64,000 nt of DNA from Planctomycetota bacterium (GCA_016722065.1 JADKGX010000001.1:744001-808000), one strand, 5' to 3'; counted from the stretch's first letter, positions 53,872-63,313 are shown. Program-made: numbers and translations. The notes: generated from the sequence alone by a model not told the origin.

Positions 53872-54452
53872 TCGCGGCGGGTAACCACCACGCCTGTGCA
53901 GGCCTGTTTGCCCAGGCGCCGGTAGGAATGGGGCACTGTGCCATCAAAGTAGATGCTGTCTCCGGCTTCCAGCGTGTGGCTTTGGCCACCCCAGGTCAGT
54001 TCCAGTTGGCCCGACACGAGGTACAAGAACTCAATGCCTACGTGGTCGTGGTGGTGCGCTTTGCCGTCAAAGTCCTGAAAGTGGGCCAGCCATGCGTTCA
54101 ATTTGGGGTCACGAACTTCGTAGTCCAGGCTTTCGTACAGGTAGGGCGCGTTTTTGGAATCTCCGGCGGGCAGGCGAATGCGATCCTTCTTACGCATAAC
54201 GCCAAAGGCGTGTCGCTTGTGAATGTCGGTAAAAAAGTGTTCCAGCCCGACGCTGAACACCAGCGCAATGCGCATCAGCGTTGGCAGCGTGGGAATCAGC
54301 CTGCCGCGCTCAATCTTGGACAGCATCGCCGCGGACATGCCGGTGTGGCTTCCCAGTTCGGCCAGGGTAAGTCCGCGCCCGGCGCGAAGCTGGTGAACTT
54401 TCTCGCCCAACTGGTAGCCCGAGAGTTCCTTGTGAAGCGTCTGGGTCAGCAT
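53868..54452 (-). CDS. XRE-family HTH regulator with C-terminal cupin
   Basis: A 194-residue regulator. The start at 54452 (MLTQTLHKEL) has AAGGAG 9 nt upstream. HTH at about 16-70 (KVHQLRAGRGLTLAELGSHT, MLSKIERGR). A cupin sensor domain follows at about 115-190, with HHHDHVGIEFLYLVSGQLEL and AGDSIYFDGTVPHSYRR carrying the usual His/Glu metal ligands. Such proteins sense a small molecule and often control amino-acid or polyamine metabolism. It is divergent from the esterase-like lipoprotein gene at 54594 across an AT-rich repeat region. Confidence 0.9.
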   Translation of the reverse strand: MLTQTLHKELSGYQLGEKVHQLRAGRGLTLAELGSHTGMSAAMLSKIERGRLIPTLPTLMRIALVFSVGLEHFFTDIHKRHAFGVMRKKDRIRLPAGDSKNAPYLYESLDYEVRDPKLNAWLAHFQDFDGKAHHHDHVGIEFLYLVSGQLELTWGGQSHTLEAGDSIYFDGTVPHSYRRLGKQACTGVVVTRRD

Positions 54453-54493
54453 GAGATGGCTCCTTGGTGACTTGAACGATGCTACTGCCACTT

Positions 54494-54547
54494 TTCATGC
54501 TCATAAATATTTTTCTCTATGTTCATGTTATTTTTCGGAATATGAAC
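54494..54547. promoter_or_regulatory. AT-rich divergent promoter/operator region
   Basis: Contains TTCATG at 54494 and 54522, ATTTTTC at 54509 and 54530, and the perfect inverted pair GTTCAT (54521-54526) / ATGAAC (54542-54547). Its AT content is far above the window average. It is the likely promoter and operator for the cupin regulator and the esterase gene. Confidence 0.45.
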
Positions 54548-54593
54548 TATTTGGGGCTCGTTCAGGTGGGGAATACCTAACTGGAGCTATCCC

Positions 54594-55490
54594 ATGAAAG
54601 TCATCCTTCCCGCAGTACTTGCCGCCCTGATGCTTGGCGGCTGCGCCACCGGAACCATGTCGGAAAAGATCACCAGCGACTACAAGGCCGTGCCGGTTGG
54701 ACAGCAGCAACTTGAATACCGCGTGTACCTGCCGCCGCAGTACGAATCCGAACCCGGGCGGCACTTTCCGTTGTTGGTCTACTTTCATGGTGGAGGCGGC
54801 AACCACCGCAGCTGGGGTGAAGAAGGCGGCATGGGCGAACGTGTTCTGCCGCACATGCGCGACGAATCCTTCGGGCCCTTCATCGTGCTGGCGCCCAGCG
54901 TGGGTCGTTACGACGTAATCACAGGCCAGGCCGAAACCGAACTGTTCCAGCACGTGATTCCGCAGGTGAAGGCCAGTTACCGCACCAACGAAGTGACCGT
55001 AGCCTTTGGCCACAGTATGGGCGGCCTTTCGGCGTTGATGCTGGGGCTGCGTCACCCGCACACGTTCAGTGCCGTAGCAGCGGCCAGCCCCTTTGCCTAT
55101 GACGTGTCGCCCTATGACAGCGGCGAGCGCGTGGAACACTTCAAGCAGCAGTTTGGTGGCGGCTTCTTTCTGGGCCGGTGGCAAAAAGGCGTGGCGGGCA
55201 AGTTCCAGTCACGCGAGGAATTCGATGCCTACAGCCCCTTTCAGCAGATTCGGGCCCTGGACAGCAAGCCCTGTTTCAGCCTGTTCCTGACCACCGGCAC
55301 CAAGGACCCCATGGGCCTGTACGCCCAGAACGAACTGCTGCACCGCGCGCTGGCCAGCGCCGGCATTGCCCACGAGTACCTGGTGCAAAAGGGCGTGGCC
55401 CACAGCACGATTGGCGAGCCGCGCCTGTACCAGTGGCTCAACGAGCAGGCGGACAACTACAGTGTGTCGCGCAGCGCTGGCGGCAACTGA
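54594..55490 (+). CDS. Alpha/beta-hydrolase lipoprotein, esterase D-like
   Basis: A 298-residue lipoprotein. The lipobox LMLGGC gives Cys17. The oxyanion region is YFHGGGGNHRSW, and the nucleophile Ser141 lies in GHSMGG. A catalytic His is likely in GVAHST near the C-terminus; the acid could be Asp in TGTKDPMG. The layout resembles the putative esterase (EstD/Fes-like) family acting on acyl or feruloyl esters at the cell surface. TGGAGC precedes the ATG. It may be controlled by the divergent cupin regulator. Confidence 0.82.
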   Translation: MKVILPAVLAALMLGGCATGTMSEKITSDYKAVPVGQQQLEYRVYLPPQYESEPGRHFPLLVYFHGGGGNHRSWGEEGGMGERVLPHMRDESFGPFIVLAPSVGRYDVITGQAETELFQHVIPQVKASYRTNEVTVAFGHSMGGLSALMLGLRHPHTFSAVAAASPFAYDVSPYDSGERVEHFKQQFGGGFFLGRWQKGVAGKFQSREEFDAYSPFQQIRALDSKPCFSLFLTTGTKDPMGLYAQNELLHRALASAGIAHEYLVQKGVAHSTIGEPRLYQWLNEQADNYSVSRSAGGN

Positions 55491-55502
55491 GCCGTGCCGA
55501 AT

Positions 55503-55533
55503 CACAGACGCCCGGCCTTGCCGGGCGTCTGTG
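55503..55533. terminator. Bidirectional terminator
   Basis: A perfect 14-bp stem CACAGACGCCCGGC / GCCGGGCGTCTGTG with a CTT loop between two convergent stops. The U-tracts are short in both directions. Confidence 0.75.
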
Positions 55534-55545
55534 CGTTGTGCTGCG

Positions 55546-56730
55546 TCAGGGCTCGGTCTTGAAGGCCTGGTGCCAGGGGCTCCATTCCGACCAGGCAGTC
55601 TTTTCGCCCTTTTGGCGCACACGGCACCAGCAGGTGGTGGCGCCGGGCAGCTCCTTTTGACGGGCTGCGCCGGCCTGAAACGTGCCGTTGGCGGCATCCA
55701 CCTTGGCACGCGACCTGGTGCCCAGGCCACGGCTGACCCACAACTTTTCTTTGCCTTCGGCGTCGCCCGCAATCTCCACTTCCCAGTCGGCAAGATCGTC
55801 CAGTGGCGTCTTGATGAATTCAGGTTTGCGTGGAACCGTGACCGGCCCCACGGGTTCGGTGCTGACGACAAAGTTGTCGTACCAGCGCTTTTGCGTGACG
55901 GGCGACTTGTTGTTCCAGTACGTTTCCAAAAACACGGCGTTGATACCAAACGCATCGTAGGTGCCGCGCCAGTCAAAGTCCTTGCGCTCGCATTGCAGCT
56001 TGCCGTCGATCCACAGCTGGCTGAGGGCATCCGCCTTGCCGGGGGTGTTCAGCCGCGCGCGGGCCTCAACGCAGACCCACCAGCCGGCCTCGGCACTGCT
56101 GTGCAACAACATGGGGCTAACAGGCTTGTTGCCGCCGACCCACTTCATGTTGTCAAAGTCGTTGTACCTGGTCGTAACGACAGCGCCGCCATTTACACCC
56201 GAAGCGTTGTCCAGTGTCAGAGCGTCGCCGCTGGACCAGACGTGTGCAAACATGGCCTGGTTCCATTTGTCGCTGACCACGCTGGTGGCGCGAGAAAACT
56301 TGTCGGGGCCGCCGCGTCCCGGCTGCCCGCTTACCCAGCCCGCCTGGTGCTTGACGTACACCCGCCAGTAGATGTCGGTGAACTTTTCGCCCTTGCGGGC
56401 AATGCACATCACGGGCGAATCGCCAAAGAACACTTTGCGGTTCCCCAGGCCTTGCTGGTCTTTCTCGTACAAGCCTGTCATCGCCTCGCCGCCGCCGCCC
56501 AAACCAGGGCCTTCACGCCCGCCCTGTTCCTCGGAGTACTTTTTTGCTGTCTCAAAATCGTCGTACCAGATTGTGGTTTTTGCGTCGGCCTGGGGCTGCT
56601 TTGCCAGCGGAACGACGCTTTCGATTCGCGGCACCGGGCAGTTGGTTCGTTTCTCTTGTGTTCGGACGCGCGAATCCGGGGCAACCAGAAACGCGGCCGC
56701 ACACAGCAAGAGCATTGAAGGCAAGCGCAT
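55546..56730 (-). CDS. Secreted beta-sandwich (concanavalin/jelly-roll-like) protein
   Basis: About 394 residues from 56730 (MRLPSMLLLCAAAFLVAP, a signal peptide). It has many Trp, Tyr and Gly-rich beta strands (FTDIYWRVYVKHQAGW, SQLWIDGKLQCERKDFDW, KRWYDNFVVSTEP) of the kind found in LamG/polysaccharide-lyase-like sandwiches that bind or cut glycans. No catalytic residues can be named. The C-terminal about 100 residues may be a separate fibronectin-like domain (ATTCWCRVRQKGEKTAWSEW). It follows a lipoprotein gene (16 bp gap) on the same strand. Family not assigned. Confidence 0.65.
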   Translation of the reverse strand: MRLPSMLLLCAAAFLVAPDSRVRTQEKRTNCPVPRIESVVPLAKQPQADAKTTIWYDDFETAKKYSEEQGGREGPGLGGGGEAMTGLYEKDQQGLGNRKVFFGDSPVMCIARKGEKFTDIYWRVYVKHQAGWVSGQPGRGGPDKFSRATSVVSDKWNQAMFAHVWSSGDALTLDNASGVNGGAVVTTRYNDFDNMKWVGGNKPVSPMLLHSSAEAGWWVCVEARARLNTPGKADALSQLWIDGKLQCERKDFDWRGTYDAFGINAVFLETYWNNKSPVTQKRWYDNFVVSTEPVGPVTVPRKPEFIKTPLDDLADWEVEIAGDAEGKEKLWVSRGLGTRSRAKVDAANGTFQAGAARQKELPGATTCWCRVRQKGEKTAWSEWSPWHQAFKTEP

Positions 56731-56746
56731 GATGGGCCTTCCCAGG

Positions 56747-57199
56747 TCATTCACCCACGTGCTTGAGCCACCCCTTGAGGTTGCCATTTCCGATGCTGGC
56801 CGGACCGGAACGCCCGGGGCCGCGCGTAACGCTGATGCCGTCGGGCAACCTGATGCTCAACTGGATACGCGCTTGCCCCTGTTGCGGGTCGCTGAACTCG
56901 CCAAAAGTCACCAGTTCCAGGCGCTGTCCCTCAAGGCGCGAAGCCACGCCCATTCTGTGCCGGCGCCAGTCAATGTCGTCAAAGCCGGCTTCTGAACCCT
57001 CGACTTCCAGCGATTTTTCCATCGTCAGGGTCAGGCGACCTGCGGGGCCACCGGGGCGAACCTCGGCGTCGTCGGGCACAATCACTTCCTGTACGCCCTG
57101 GGTCGAAATCTCGGCTGAGTTGAGAACCGATCCCTGATAGGACGTGCAACCGGCCAGCAGCAGCAACGCGGCAATGGGCACAAACAGGCGCATGATCAT
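56747..57199 (-). CDS. Small lipoprotein of unknown function
   Basis: A 150-residue lipoprotein; lipobox LLLLAGC gives Cys18 (the start could be two codons later). The mature part is beta-rich and acidic or neutral with no known motif (GGPAGRLTLTMEKSLEVE, QARIQLSIRLPDGIS). It is upstream of, and probably cotranscribed with, the secreted beta-sandwich gene. Confidence 0.7.
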   Translation of the reverse strand: MIMRLFVPIAALLLLAGCTSYQGSVLNSAEISTQGVQEVIVPDDAEVRPGGPAGRLTLTMEKSLEVEGSEAGFDDIDWRRHRMGVASRLEGQRLELVTFGEFSDPQQGQARIQLSIRLPDGISVTRGPGRSGPASIGNGNLKGWLKHVGE

Positions 57200-57250
57200 G
57201 GTTTGCGTTTCTCGTTTCTTGCCGGCTTGGGGCGCAGCGGGGCGGATTGG

Positions 57251-58162
57251 CTACTTTCCGTCTTCTGGTTTGGCGGCGGGCTTGAGTTCAATGGCGGGCA
57301 GGGCCTTCTGGTCGTCGGCGCTGGCCTGGGCCTCCAGGCTGTTGTTGTCCCAGCTTTCCAGTTTGCAGCCGAACATCAGCCCGCTCTTGGTCACCGCGAT
57401 CACAACACAACTCTTGAAGTTCAGGTCCTTGACCCAGCAGCTTGTGGCATCTTTGGCCAATTCCTGGACCATTGGCTTACTGTAGTCATCGTTGCCCGCC
57501 AGCCAGCCGCTGATGCCGTCCTTGACCCGCGAAGCGTGGTAGCTGCTGATCATGTTCTCGGCGCCAACGAACAGCACCTTTTCAATCTCGTAGGCCGCAC
57601 CCAGCTGGGGCAGCTTCCACTTCAACTTGCTGGGCTTCTTGTCGAACAGGCGTGTCTGTGAAAAGTAGGGCACGTGGTTTGGCAAGTAGTAGCAATCCGC
57701 CCTGGTGAATTCAGGCTCTTCAAGGGTGGCCTTGAGTTCTTTGGGCAGGCTGCGCGTTCCTTTAGCATCCAGAAACAGCACCATCACGTTGCGGATGCGG
57801 GGTTCTTCTTCGTGGCCGATGACACCCAGCGGCAAGTGGCTGTCTTTGACATCGATGCGAAAGCGGGTTACCTCGGGCCCGTTGGCCTTGCGGAAGCCTT
57901 CGGCGTCGAACTTCTCGGCAAACAGCAGCTCTCGCCATTTGGGGCAGGTTTCGTCAATCGTGGGCGCGACGGGCCACATGGTGTGGAACAGATAGACTTC
58001 GAGTTGCCTGGGCGCGACTTCAGGTGTTTCCCACTGAATCCACATGGACGACGGCTGAATGTTGCCGCCTGTGGGCGAGCACTGAATGGGCTTGAACTCG
58101 ATATCTTCAGCACAAAGTGCCGCACCGAACAGCGCGGCCACAAGCAGGGCGTATCGCATCAT
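57251..58162 (-). CDS. Secreted protein of unknown function
   Basis: About 303 residues. The start at 58162/58159 (MMRYALLVAALFGAALC) gives a signal peptide, and the frame upstream is not supported. The mature part is a soluble mixed alpha/beta protein with several Cys (CSPTGG, CPKWRELL, DCYYLPNH). I recognise no family. It precedes the small lipoprotein gene by 51 bp on the same strand. Confidence 0.65.
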   Translation of the reverse strand: MMRYALLVAALFGAALCAEDIEFKPIQCSPTGGNIQPSSMWIQWETPEVAPRQLEVYLFHTMWPVAPTIDETCPKWRELLFAEKFDAEGFRKANGPEVTRFRIDVKDSHLPLGVIGHEEEPRIRNVMVLFLDAKGTRSLPKELKATLEEPEFTRADCYYLPNHVPYFSQTRLFDKKPSKLKWKLPQLGAAYEIEKVLFVGAENMISSYHASRVKDGISGWLAGNDDYSKPMVQELAKDATSCWVKDLNFKSCVVIAVTKSGLMFGCKLESWDNNSLEAQASADDQKALPAIELKPAAKPEDGK

Positions 58163-58223
58163 GACGGACTCCGAAGTAGTGAGCCCGCCAATCATCCTGT
58201 GCCGGGGCAATGTGCGCAAGCGT

Positions 58224-58478
58224 TCAGCCGATCAATGTGTCGGCGTGGAACAGCCAGACGTGCCCGCATTTCTTGCAGATGGTGGTAGCAAAGCTGGCCG
58301 CAGAATCATCGGTGTCTTCTTCGCGACTGGTCGTGAAGTGCAGCGAAGAATAGTTCGAAAGCGTGCCGCGCTGCGCAAAACCAGCCCCACAGGCCGGGCA
58401 ATCACCATTAACACCCTTGGCCTTGAGGGCTTTCAGGATGCGCTGAAAATCCTTGCCGGACATTTCGTCGTCGCTCAT
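58224..58478 (-). CDS. Zinc-ribbon protein, coupled to hutU
   Basis: An 84-residue protein with two CxxC knuckles (CPAC around residue 27 and CKKC around residue 69) separated by a Ser/Asp-rich loop, and an amphipathic N-terminal helix. It resembles the zinc-ribbon protein at 30488-30778. Its ATG begins one base after the hutU stop, so it is translated from the hutU transcript. No known histidine-pathway protein looks like this. Confidence 0.75.
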   Translation of the reverse strand: MSDDEMSGKDFQRILKALKAKGVNGDCPACGAGFAQRGTLSNYSSLHFTTSREEDTDDSAASFATTICKKCGHVWLFHADTLIG

Positions 58479-58479
58479 T

Positions 58480-60180
58480 TTAGCTCCTTGCCATCGGGAT
58501 CTTTACCGGGTTCTCGGCTTTGCGGTTGAACTTGATCGCTTCGCTGTAGCCTGCGTCGATGTGCCTTGCGATGCCCATGCCGGGGTCGTTGGTCAGCACT
58601 CTTTCCAGTCGCTTGTCGGCTTCCTTGGTGCCGTCGCACACGATCACTTGCCCGGCGTGCAGGCTGTAACCCATGCCGACGCCGCCGCCGTGGTGAAAGC
58701 TGACCCAGGTTGCGCCGCTTGCTGTATTGACCAGCGCGTTCAGAATCGGCCAGTCGGCAATCGCGTCGCTGCCGTCCTTCATGGCCTCGGTTTCGCGGTT
58801 GGGGCTGGCGACACTGCCGCAATCCAGGTGGTCGCGGCCAATCACGATTGGCGCTTTCACTTTCTTCTCGCGGACCAGCTTGTTGAACAGCAGCCCGGCC
58901 TTGTGGCGCTCGCCGTAACCCAGCCAGCAAATGCGCGCGGGCAGGCCTTGAAACTCAAAGGCGTGGCGGGCGTTCTTGAGCCATGAATGCAAATGCTTGT
59001 GCTTGGGAAACAGCTTCATCAGTGCTTCGTCTGTGGTGTAGATGTCCTGCGGGTCGCCACTGAGCGCCACCCAGCGGAAGGGCCCCTTGCCCTCACAGAA
59101 CAGCGGCCGAATGTACGCCGGCACAAAGCCCGGAAAATCAAACGCGTCTTTCACGCCAGCCTGCTGGGCGTGGCCGCGCAAGTTGTTGCCGTAATCAAAC
59201 GTGTGGGCGCCCTTGCGCATCAGTTGCAGCATCTGGCGGCAATGTTTGGCCATGGTGCGAAAGGCTTGTTTCTCATATTCACGCGGATCGCTTTTTCGCA
59301 GCTTCAGGGCCTGTGCCAGCGTCATGCGGTCCGGCACATAGCCGTTCAACGGGTCGTGGGCGCTGGTCTGGTCAGTCAGCAGGTCAGGTGTAATGTTGCG
59401 CTTGAGCAGCCGGTCCAGCAGATCCACGGCGTTGCAGCACACGCCAATGCTGACAGCCTGCTTGTCGCATGCGGCTTGCAGGCCGCGGTCGATTGCTTCG
59501 TCAATGCTGCCGGCCTGCTCGTCCAGATAGCGGGTTTCCAGCCTGCGCTTGATGCGCGTGTCGTCAACATCCGCGGCCAGAAAACTTGCGCCGCACATTT
59601 TGGCGGCCAGCGGCTGTGCGCCACCCATGCCGCCCAGCCCTGCCGTGACAACGAACTTGCCGGCAAGTGTTGCCTTGGGCCCATAGTGGGTGCGGGCGGC
59701 CTGGGCAAAAGTTTCGTACGTGCCCTGCAGAATTCCCTGGGTGCCGATGTAGATCCACGAGCCCGCAGTCATCTGGCCGAACATGATCAGGCCACGCTCG
59801 CGCAACTTGTAGAATTCATCCCAGGTCGCCCACTTGGGCACCAGGTTGCTGTTGGCAATCAGCACGCGCGGCGCGTCGGCGTGGGTCTTGAACACAGCCA
59901 CGGGCTTGCCGCTTTGCACAAGCAGGGTTTCGTCGGCGCCAAGTTCGCGTAGTGATTTGACGATGGCGTCAAAGCAATCCCAGTTTCGCGCGGCCTGGCC
60001 GATGCCGCCGTAGACCACCAGTTCGTCGGGGTTTTCGGCGTTTTGCGGGTCCAGGTTGTTCATCAACATGCGCAGCGGGGCTTCTGTCAGCCATGATTTG
60101 GCGCTGAGTTTCGTTCCGCGCGGGGCGGTGACGGGTCGAGCCTTTGCGCTGGTTTTGACTTTGGGCTTTTTGGCGGACAT
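58480..60180 (-). CDS. hutU: Urocanate hydratase
   Basis: A 566-residue enzyme (start MSAKKPKVK at 60180) that adds water to urocanate to form imidazolonepropionate, the second step of histidine breakdown, using tightly bound NAD+. Hallmarks are YGGIGQAARNWDCF near the N-terminus, the NAD-binding VTAGLGGMGGAQPLA, GVCCNAVDLLDRLLKR, DQTSAHDPLNGYVP, ARICWLGYGERHKAGLLFN with the conserved Cys, and SFHHGGGVGMGYSLHAGQV. Length is normal. No hutH, hutI or hutG genes lie in the window, so the pathway is dispersed or the enzyme works alone. Confidence 0.97.
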   Translation of the reverse strand: MSAKKPKVKTSAKARPVTAPRGTKLSAKSWLTEAPLRMLMNNLDPQNAENPDELVVYGGIGQAARNWDCFDAIVKSLRELGADETLLVQSGKPVAVFKTHADAPRVLIANSNLVPKWATWDEFYKLRERGLIMFGQMTAGSWIYIGTQGILQGTYETFAQAARTHYGPKATLAGKFVVTAGLGGMGGAQPLAAKMCGASFLAADVDDTRIKRRLETRYLDEQAGSIDEAIDRGLQAACDKQAVSIGVCCNAVDLLDRLLKRNITPDLLTDQTSAHDPLNGYVPDRMTLAQALKLRKSDPREYEKQAFRTMAKHCRQMLQLMRKGAHTFDYGNNLRGHAQQAGVKDAFDFPGFVPAYIRPLFCEGKGPFRWVALSGDPQDIYTTDEALMKLFPKHKHLHSWLKNARHAFEFQGLPARICWLGYGERHKAGLLFNKLVREKKVKAPIVIGRDHLDCGSVASPNRETEAMKDGSDAIADWPILNALVNTASGATWVSFHHGGGVGMGYSLHAGQVIVCDGTKEADKRLERVLTNDPGMGIARHIDAGYSEAIKFNRKAENPVKIPMARS

Positions 60181-60310
60181 TGCGTCTCCTTGCGGGGCAG
60201 GTTCTAGCAGCCCCAAGGCAGATCGCGAAGCACGTTGCCGCGCCGCTGTATCACAGGCGCCGGCGCGGGCCATCTAGTCGGGTTCTTCAGCTGGCAGGCA
60301 AGGCCCGCCG

Positions 60311-63300
60311 CTATTCGATGGTGCAGAAAACCGGGTGGGATTGGTCCTTCCAGGGCTCCAGCAGGCCGTTTTTGTCGGTGTCTTCGACTTCCAGCCAGGC
60401 CAGTTTCAGCCCGCTTTGCGAGGCCTGAACACCGGCCACACTGAAGTCCAGGTCACCCAGCGTGTGCCACTTCAAGGCGCGGTCGAGCAGCAGGATGTTG
60501 CTGCGCAGGTTGGCCACGCGAAGGACCAGCAGGCCGCGTTCCTTGACCCAGCCCAGGGCGAAATGGTCGTTGCGCGCGCCGTCGTTGCGGGTGTCACGGT
60601 GTTGGGCGTCGTCGACGATCAGCACCTCGCTGGTGTTGCGCTGCTGGTTCTGGCCGTAGTAACGGGGCCGTGCCTGCGGCGCCTGCGAGTACTGGTGGCC
60701 AAAGTAGCTGCCCTCGCCGGTGCAGACGATGCGCGAACGTGCCGTGGAGGCATGCAGCAGGTTCACGCTGCCGTCGGCGGGGTCATAAATGACGTGTTCT
60801 GGCGGGTCGTCCAGCGTGGCGGCGCGCTGTTCGGGCTCCTGCTCACTGGGGTCGGCATCGCCCCAGCCATTGGGTTGCTGCGGTGGCGGCGGGGGTGCTA
60901 CCAGCCGTTCCAGAAGCAGCTTGTCTGCTTCCAGTACCAGCGACACATTGAAGGCCTTTACCACGCGCTCGCGCGTGCCCTTGACCAGGTTCAGGCTGAC
61001 AATCCAGCCGTTGGGGTCCTCCACGCCGGGCTCTGCCAGAAGAATCTCTGCGCCTTTCTTCCATACGCCGACGGGGTTGGTGCCGGATTCCAGCCGGGCA
61101 ATGTCGCGCACCGCTTCGCCGTCGCGGTTGCATACCACCAGTGTGGCTTCGTCCTGCTGGCTGATTTCGCCGTCGTCGTTGGTGTCCATGCGACGCTGGG
61201 TCAGCACGATGCGGCCATCGGGCAAGAAAAGCGGGGGGTCTTTGCTGGCCCCGGTTTCCATGACCTTGGCTTCGGCTTTCTCAGGGCCTACGGTGTACAG
61301 CGCATACTTTTGGGGCGGAACGGCTTTGCGCGGATCGGCATTCTTATCTGGTGCGGCGGGCAGGCCGATCACGCGGTAGTAGTACAGCCGGTCACCTTCC
61401 GGCGTCAGGGTATGCGAAAGCAACACGCCCGGTTCCACCGTGACAGCCTGGGTGCGCAGACCACCCAGTTTCTTGACCCAGGCCACTGTTGGCGGGTCTT
61501 CCTCTGCACGGGGCAACAGGGTGCCGCCCTCTTTTTTGGGCGTGATTTCTTCGGGCTCTTCCTGCGCGCTGACCAGCCCCCATGCCAAAGGCAGTGCCAT
61601 GGCTGCAACCAGCAGAGTCGAAAGCAGCTTCACATTGGCGCCTTGCGGCTGGGGTTTCTCGATTGCGGTGGGCGGTGCAGGAGTGTCAGCCGCTGCAACT
61701 TCTGGTTCTCTGGTTGATACCGTGCGGGTTGTCTTGCGCCGCGTGACGCTGGGTTTGCCATGGCGCCATGGCAGGTACACCGTAAAGGTGCTGCCCCTGC
61801 CCAGGGCCGATTCCACGGTGATACGCCCGCCGTGCGCCTTGACGATTTCTGAGCAGATGGCCAGGCCAAGACCAGTGCCGTCCACGTTGCGGGTCAGGTC
61901 TTCGTCGACGCGAAAGAACTTTTCAAAGATGCGCTCGTGGTGCTCGGAGTCAATGCCGATGCCCTGGTCCTGCACGGCGATGAACAGTTCTTTGTCGCCG
62001 GCTCCCACTGTCACAAAGATGGGCTTTTCACCCGGGCTGTATTTGACGGCATTGGACAGCAAGTTCAGCAACACTTCGCGAATGGCGTCTTTATCAAACT
62101 CGGCCGTGCTGGGCACGCCGGGCCGCACCTGTTTCTGCAGCCGGTCGCGCAACTTGGGCGCCTGGCCGCGAAAGAAGTTAATCGTGTCCACGACCACCTG
62201 GGTCAGGTCATTGGGCTGAATGTTGTATTTCTTGACCTGGTTTTCGACCTTGCTGAAGCTCAATACGTGATCAATCAACCCGCCCAGGCGCTGGGTTTCC
62301 GACATGATCGTGTCCAACCACTTCTGCACCATGGCAGGGTCCTTCACACGGCCCAGTTGCAGCGTCTCCACGTACATGCGGATGCTGGTCAGGGGCGTCT
62401 TCAGTTCGTGCGTCACGTTGCTGACAAAGTCGACTTTCTTGCGCGCCTCGCTGGCCTCGCGCAAGATCATGTGCACCACCATAAGCGTAGCGCTGGCCAC
62501 AATCGGCACGCACAGCACGGCAATCACGATGAAGATCGTGCTGAGCAGCGTTTCATCCTTATAGAACTGGCGGTTGGTGTCCACCTTCAGCACGACATAG
62601 CGGTCAGGCAGCAGCGTGTCGTGGGCGGGCGCAAAGCCCAGGATTTCCTTGTCGCGCTGCTGGCGCGGGCTCCATTCAAAATCCGACCGGTCTACAAGCT
62701 CGGTGCTTAACGCGTCGTTCTTGAGGTCAAACTCCTGCAGGTATTGCCGCACTACGCGGTCCATGACGCTGGCCTGCATTTCCCAGGCAATGAACCCGCC
62801 CCCCCGGTTGTCGACATAAATGACAAACGTGCGATGGCGCACTTCGCCGTCGGTTTGCAGGTCCAGGGCCAGCGTTTCGCGCGATACGCCGGGCTGGCCC
62901 CTGGCCTTGATGGCAGCCAGGGCTTCCTGCAGCCCCGGTGGTGGCACATGGCCGCGCGTGGCGTCGACACTCAAGCCATTTTCGGCGCGCCCGTCGGTGC
63001 CCACATAGGCCTTTGCGGCAATCGCGCGGGTGTAATCCAGAAAGTAGCGTTCGACTTCACCGCTTGCCCGGGCCACGTCTTGCGGCCCCGCGGGCGGGGC
63101 AATGGCCAGTTCATGCAGGCGTGTTTCGACCAGGATTTCGACGCCCTGGCGAACCGCATGCAACTGTTCGCGATAGCCCGAAGGCCGCAGCTCGATTTCA
63201 CGCAGGGCATAGGTGCCAAACAGGCCCATGATCACCGTTGGCGCGATGATCGCAAACACGGCCAGCGGATACAGCAGCCGGCGCTGGGTCCAGCGGCGTA

Positions 63301-63313
63301 CAGAAACGGCCAC
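60311..63313 (-). CDS. Sensor histidine kinase fused to an exported beta-propeller-like domain
   Basis: A single open frame of about 1000 residues from GTG 63313 (AGGAG 6 nt upstream; an ATG at 63334 is an alternative). It has a transmembrane helix, a periplasmic sensor domain of about 220 residues, a second helix (STIFIVIAVLCVPIVASATL), then HisKA with phospho-His302 in THELKTPLTS. The ATPase domain has N-box LLNLLSNAVKYS, G1 VQDQGIGID, F-box EKFFRVDEDL and G2 GTGLGLAI. After a Pro/Thr linker a third hydrophobic segment with signal-peptide character (LLSTLLVAAMALPLAWGLVSA) leads into about 415 residues of beta-rich sequence with EDTDKNGLLEP- and DTNDDGEIS-type Asp loops. No stop separates the parts. 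A GTG at 61633 could start a second protein. Confidence 0.85.
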   Translation of the reverse strand: MAVSVRRWTQRRLLYPLAVFAIIAPTVIMGLFGTYALREIELRPSGYREQLHAVRQGVEILVETRLHELAIAPPAGPQDVARASGEVERYFLDYTRAIAAKAYVGTDGRAENGLSVDATRGHVPPPGLQEALAAIKARGQPGVSRETLALDLQTDGEVRHRTFVIYVDNRGGGFIAWEMQASVMDRVVRQYLQEFDLKNDALSTELVDRSDFEWSPRQQRDKEILGFAPAHDTLLPDRYVVLKVDTNRQFYKDETLLSTIFIVIAVLCVPIVASATLMVVHMILREASEARKKVDFVSNVTHELKTPLTSIRMYVETLQLGRVKDPAMVQKWLDTIMSETQRLGGLIDHVLSFSKVENQVKKYNIQPNDLTQVVVDTINFFRGQAPKLRDRLQKQVRPGVPSTAEFDKDAIREVLLNLLSNAVKYSPGEKPIFVTVGAGDKELFIAVQDQGIGIDSEHHERIFEKFFRVDEDLTRNVDGTGLGLAICSEIVKAHGGRITVESALGRGSTFTVYLPWRHGKPSVTRRKTTRTVSTREPEVAAADTPAPPTAIEKPQPQGANVKLLSTLLVAAMALPLAWGLVSAQEEPEEITPKKEGGTLLPRAEEDPPTVAWVKKLGGLRTQAVTVEPGVLLSHTLTPEGDRLYYYRVIGLPAAPDKNADPRKAVPPQKYALYTVGPEKAEAKVMETGASKDPPLFLPDGRIVLTQRRMDTNDDGEISQQDEATLVVCNRDGEAVRDIARLESGTNPVGVWKKGAEILLAEPGVEDPNGWIVSLNLVKGTRERVVKAFNVSLVLEADKLLLERLVAPPPPPQQPNGWGDADPSEQEPEQRAATLDDPPEHVIYDPADGSVNLLHASTARSRIVCTGEGSYFGHQYSQAPQARPRYYGQNQQRNTSEVLIVDDAQHRDTRNDGARNDHFALGWVKERGLLVLRVANLRSNILLLDRALKWHTLGDLDFSVAGVQASQSGLKLAWLEVEDTDKNGLLEPWKDQSHPVFCTIE

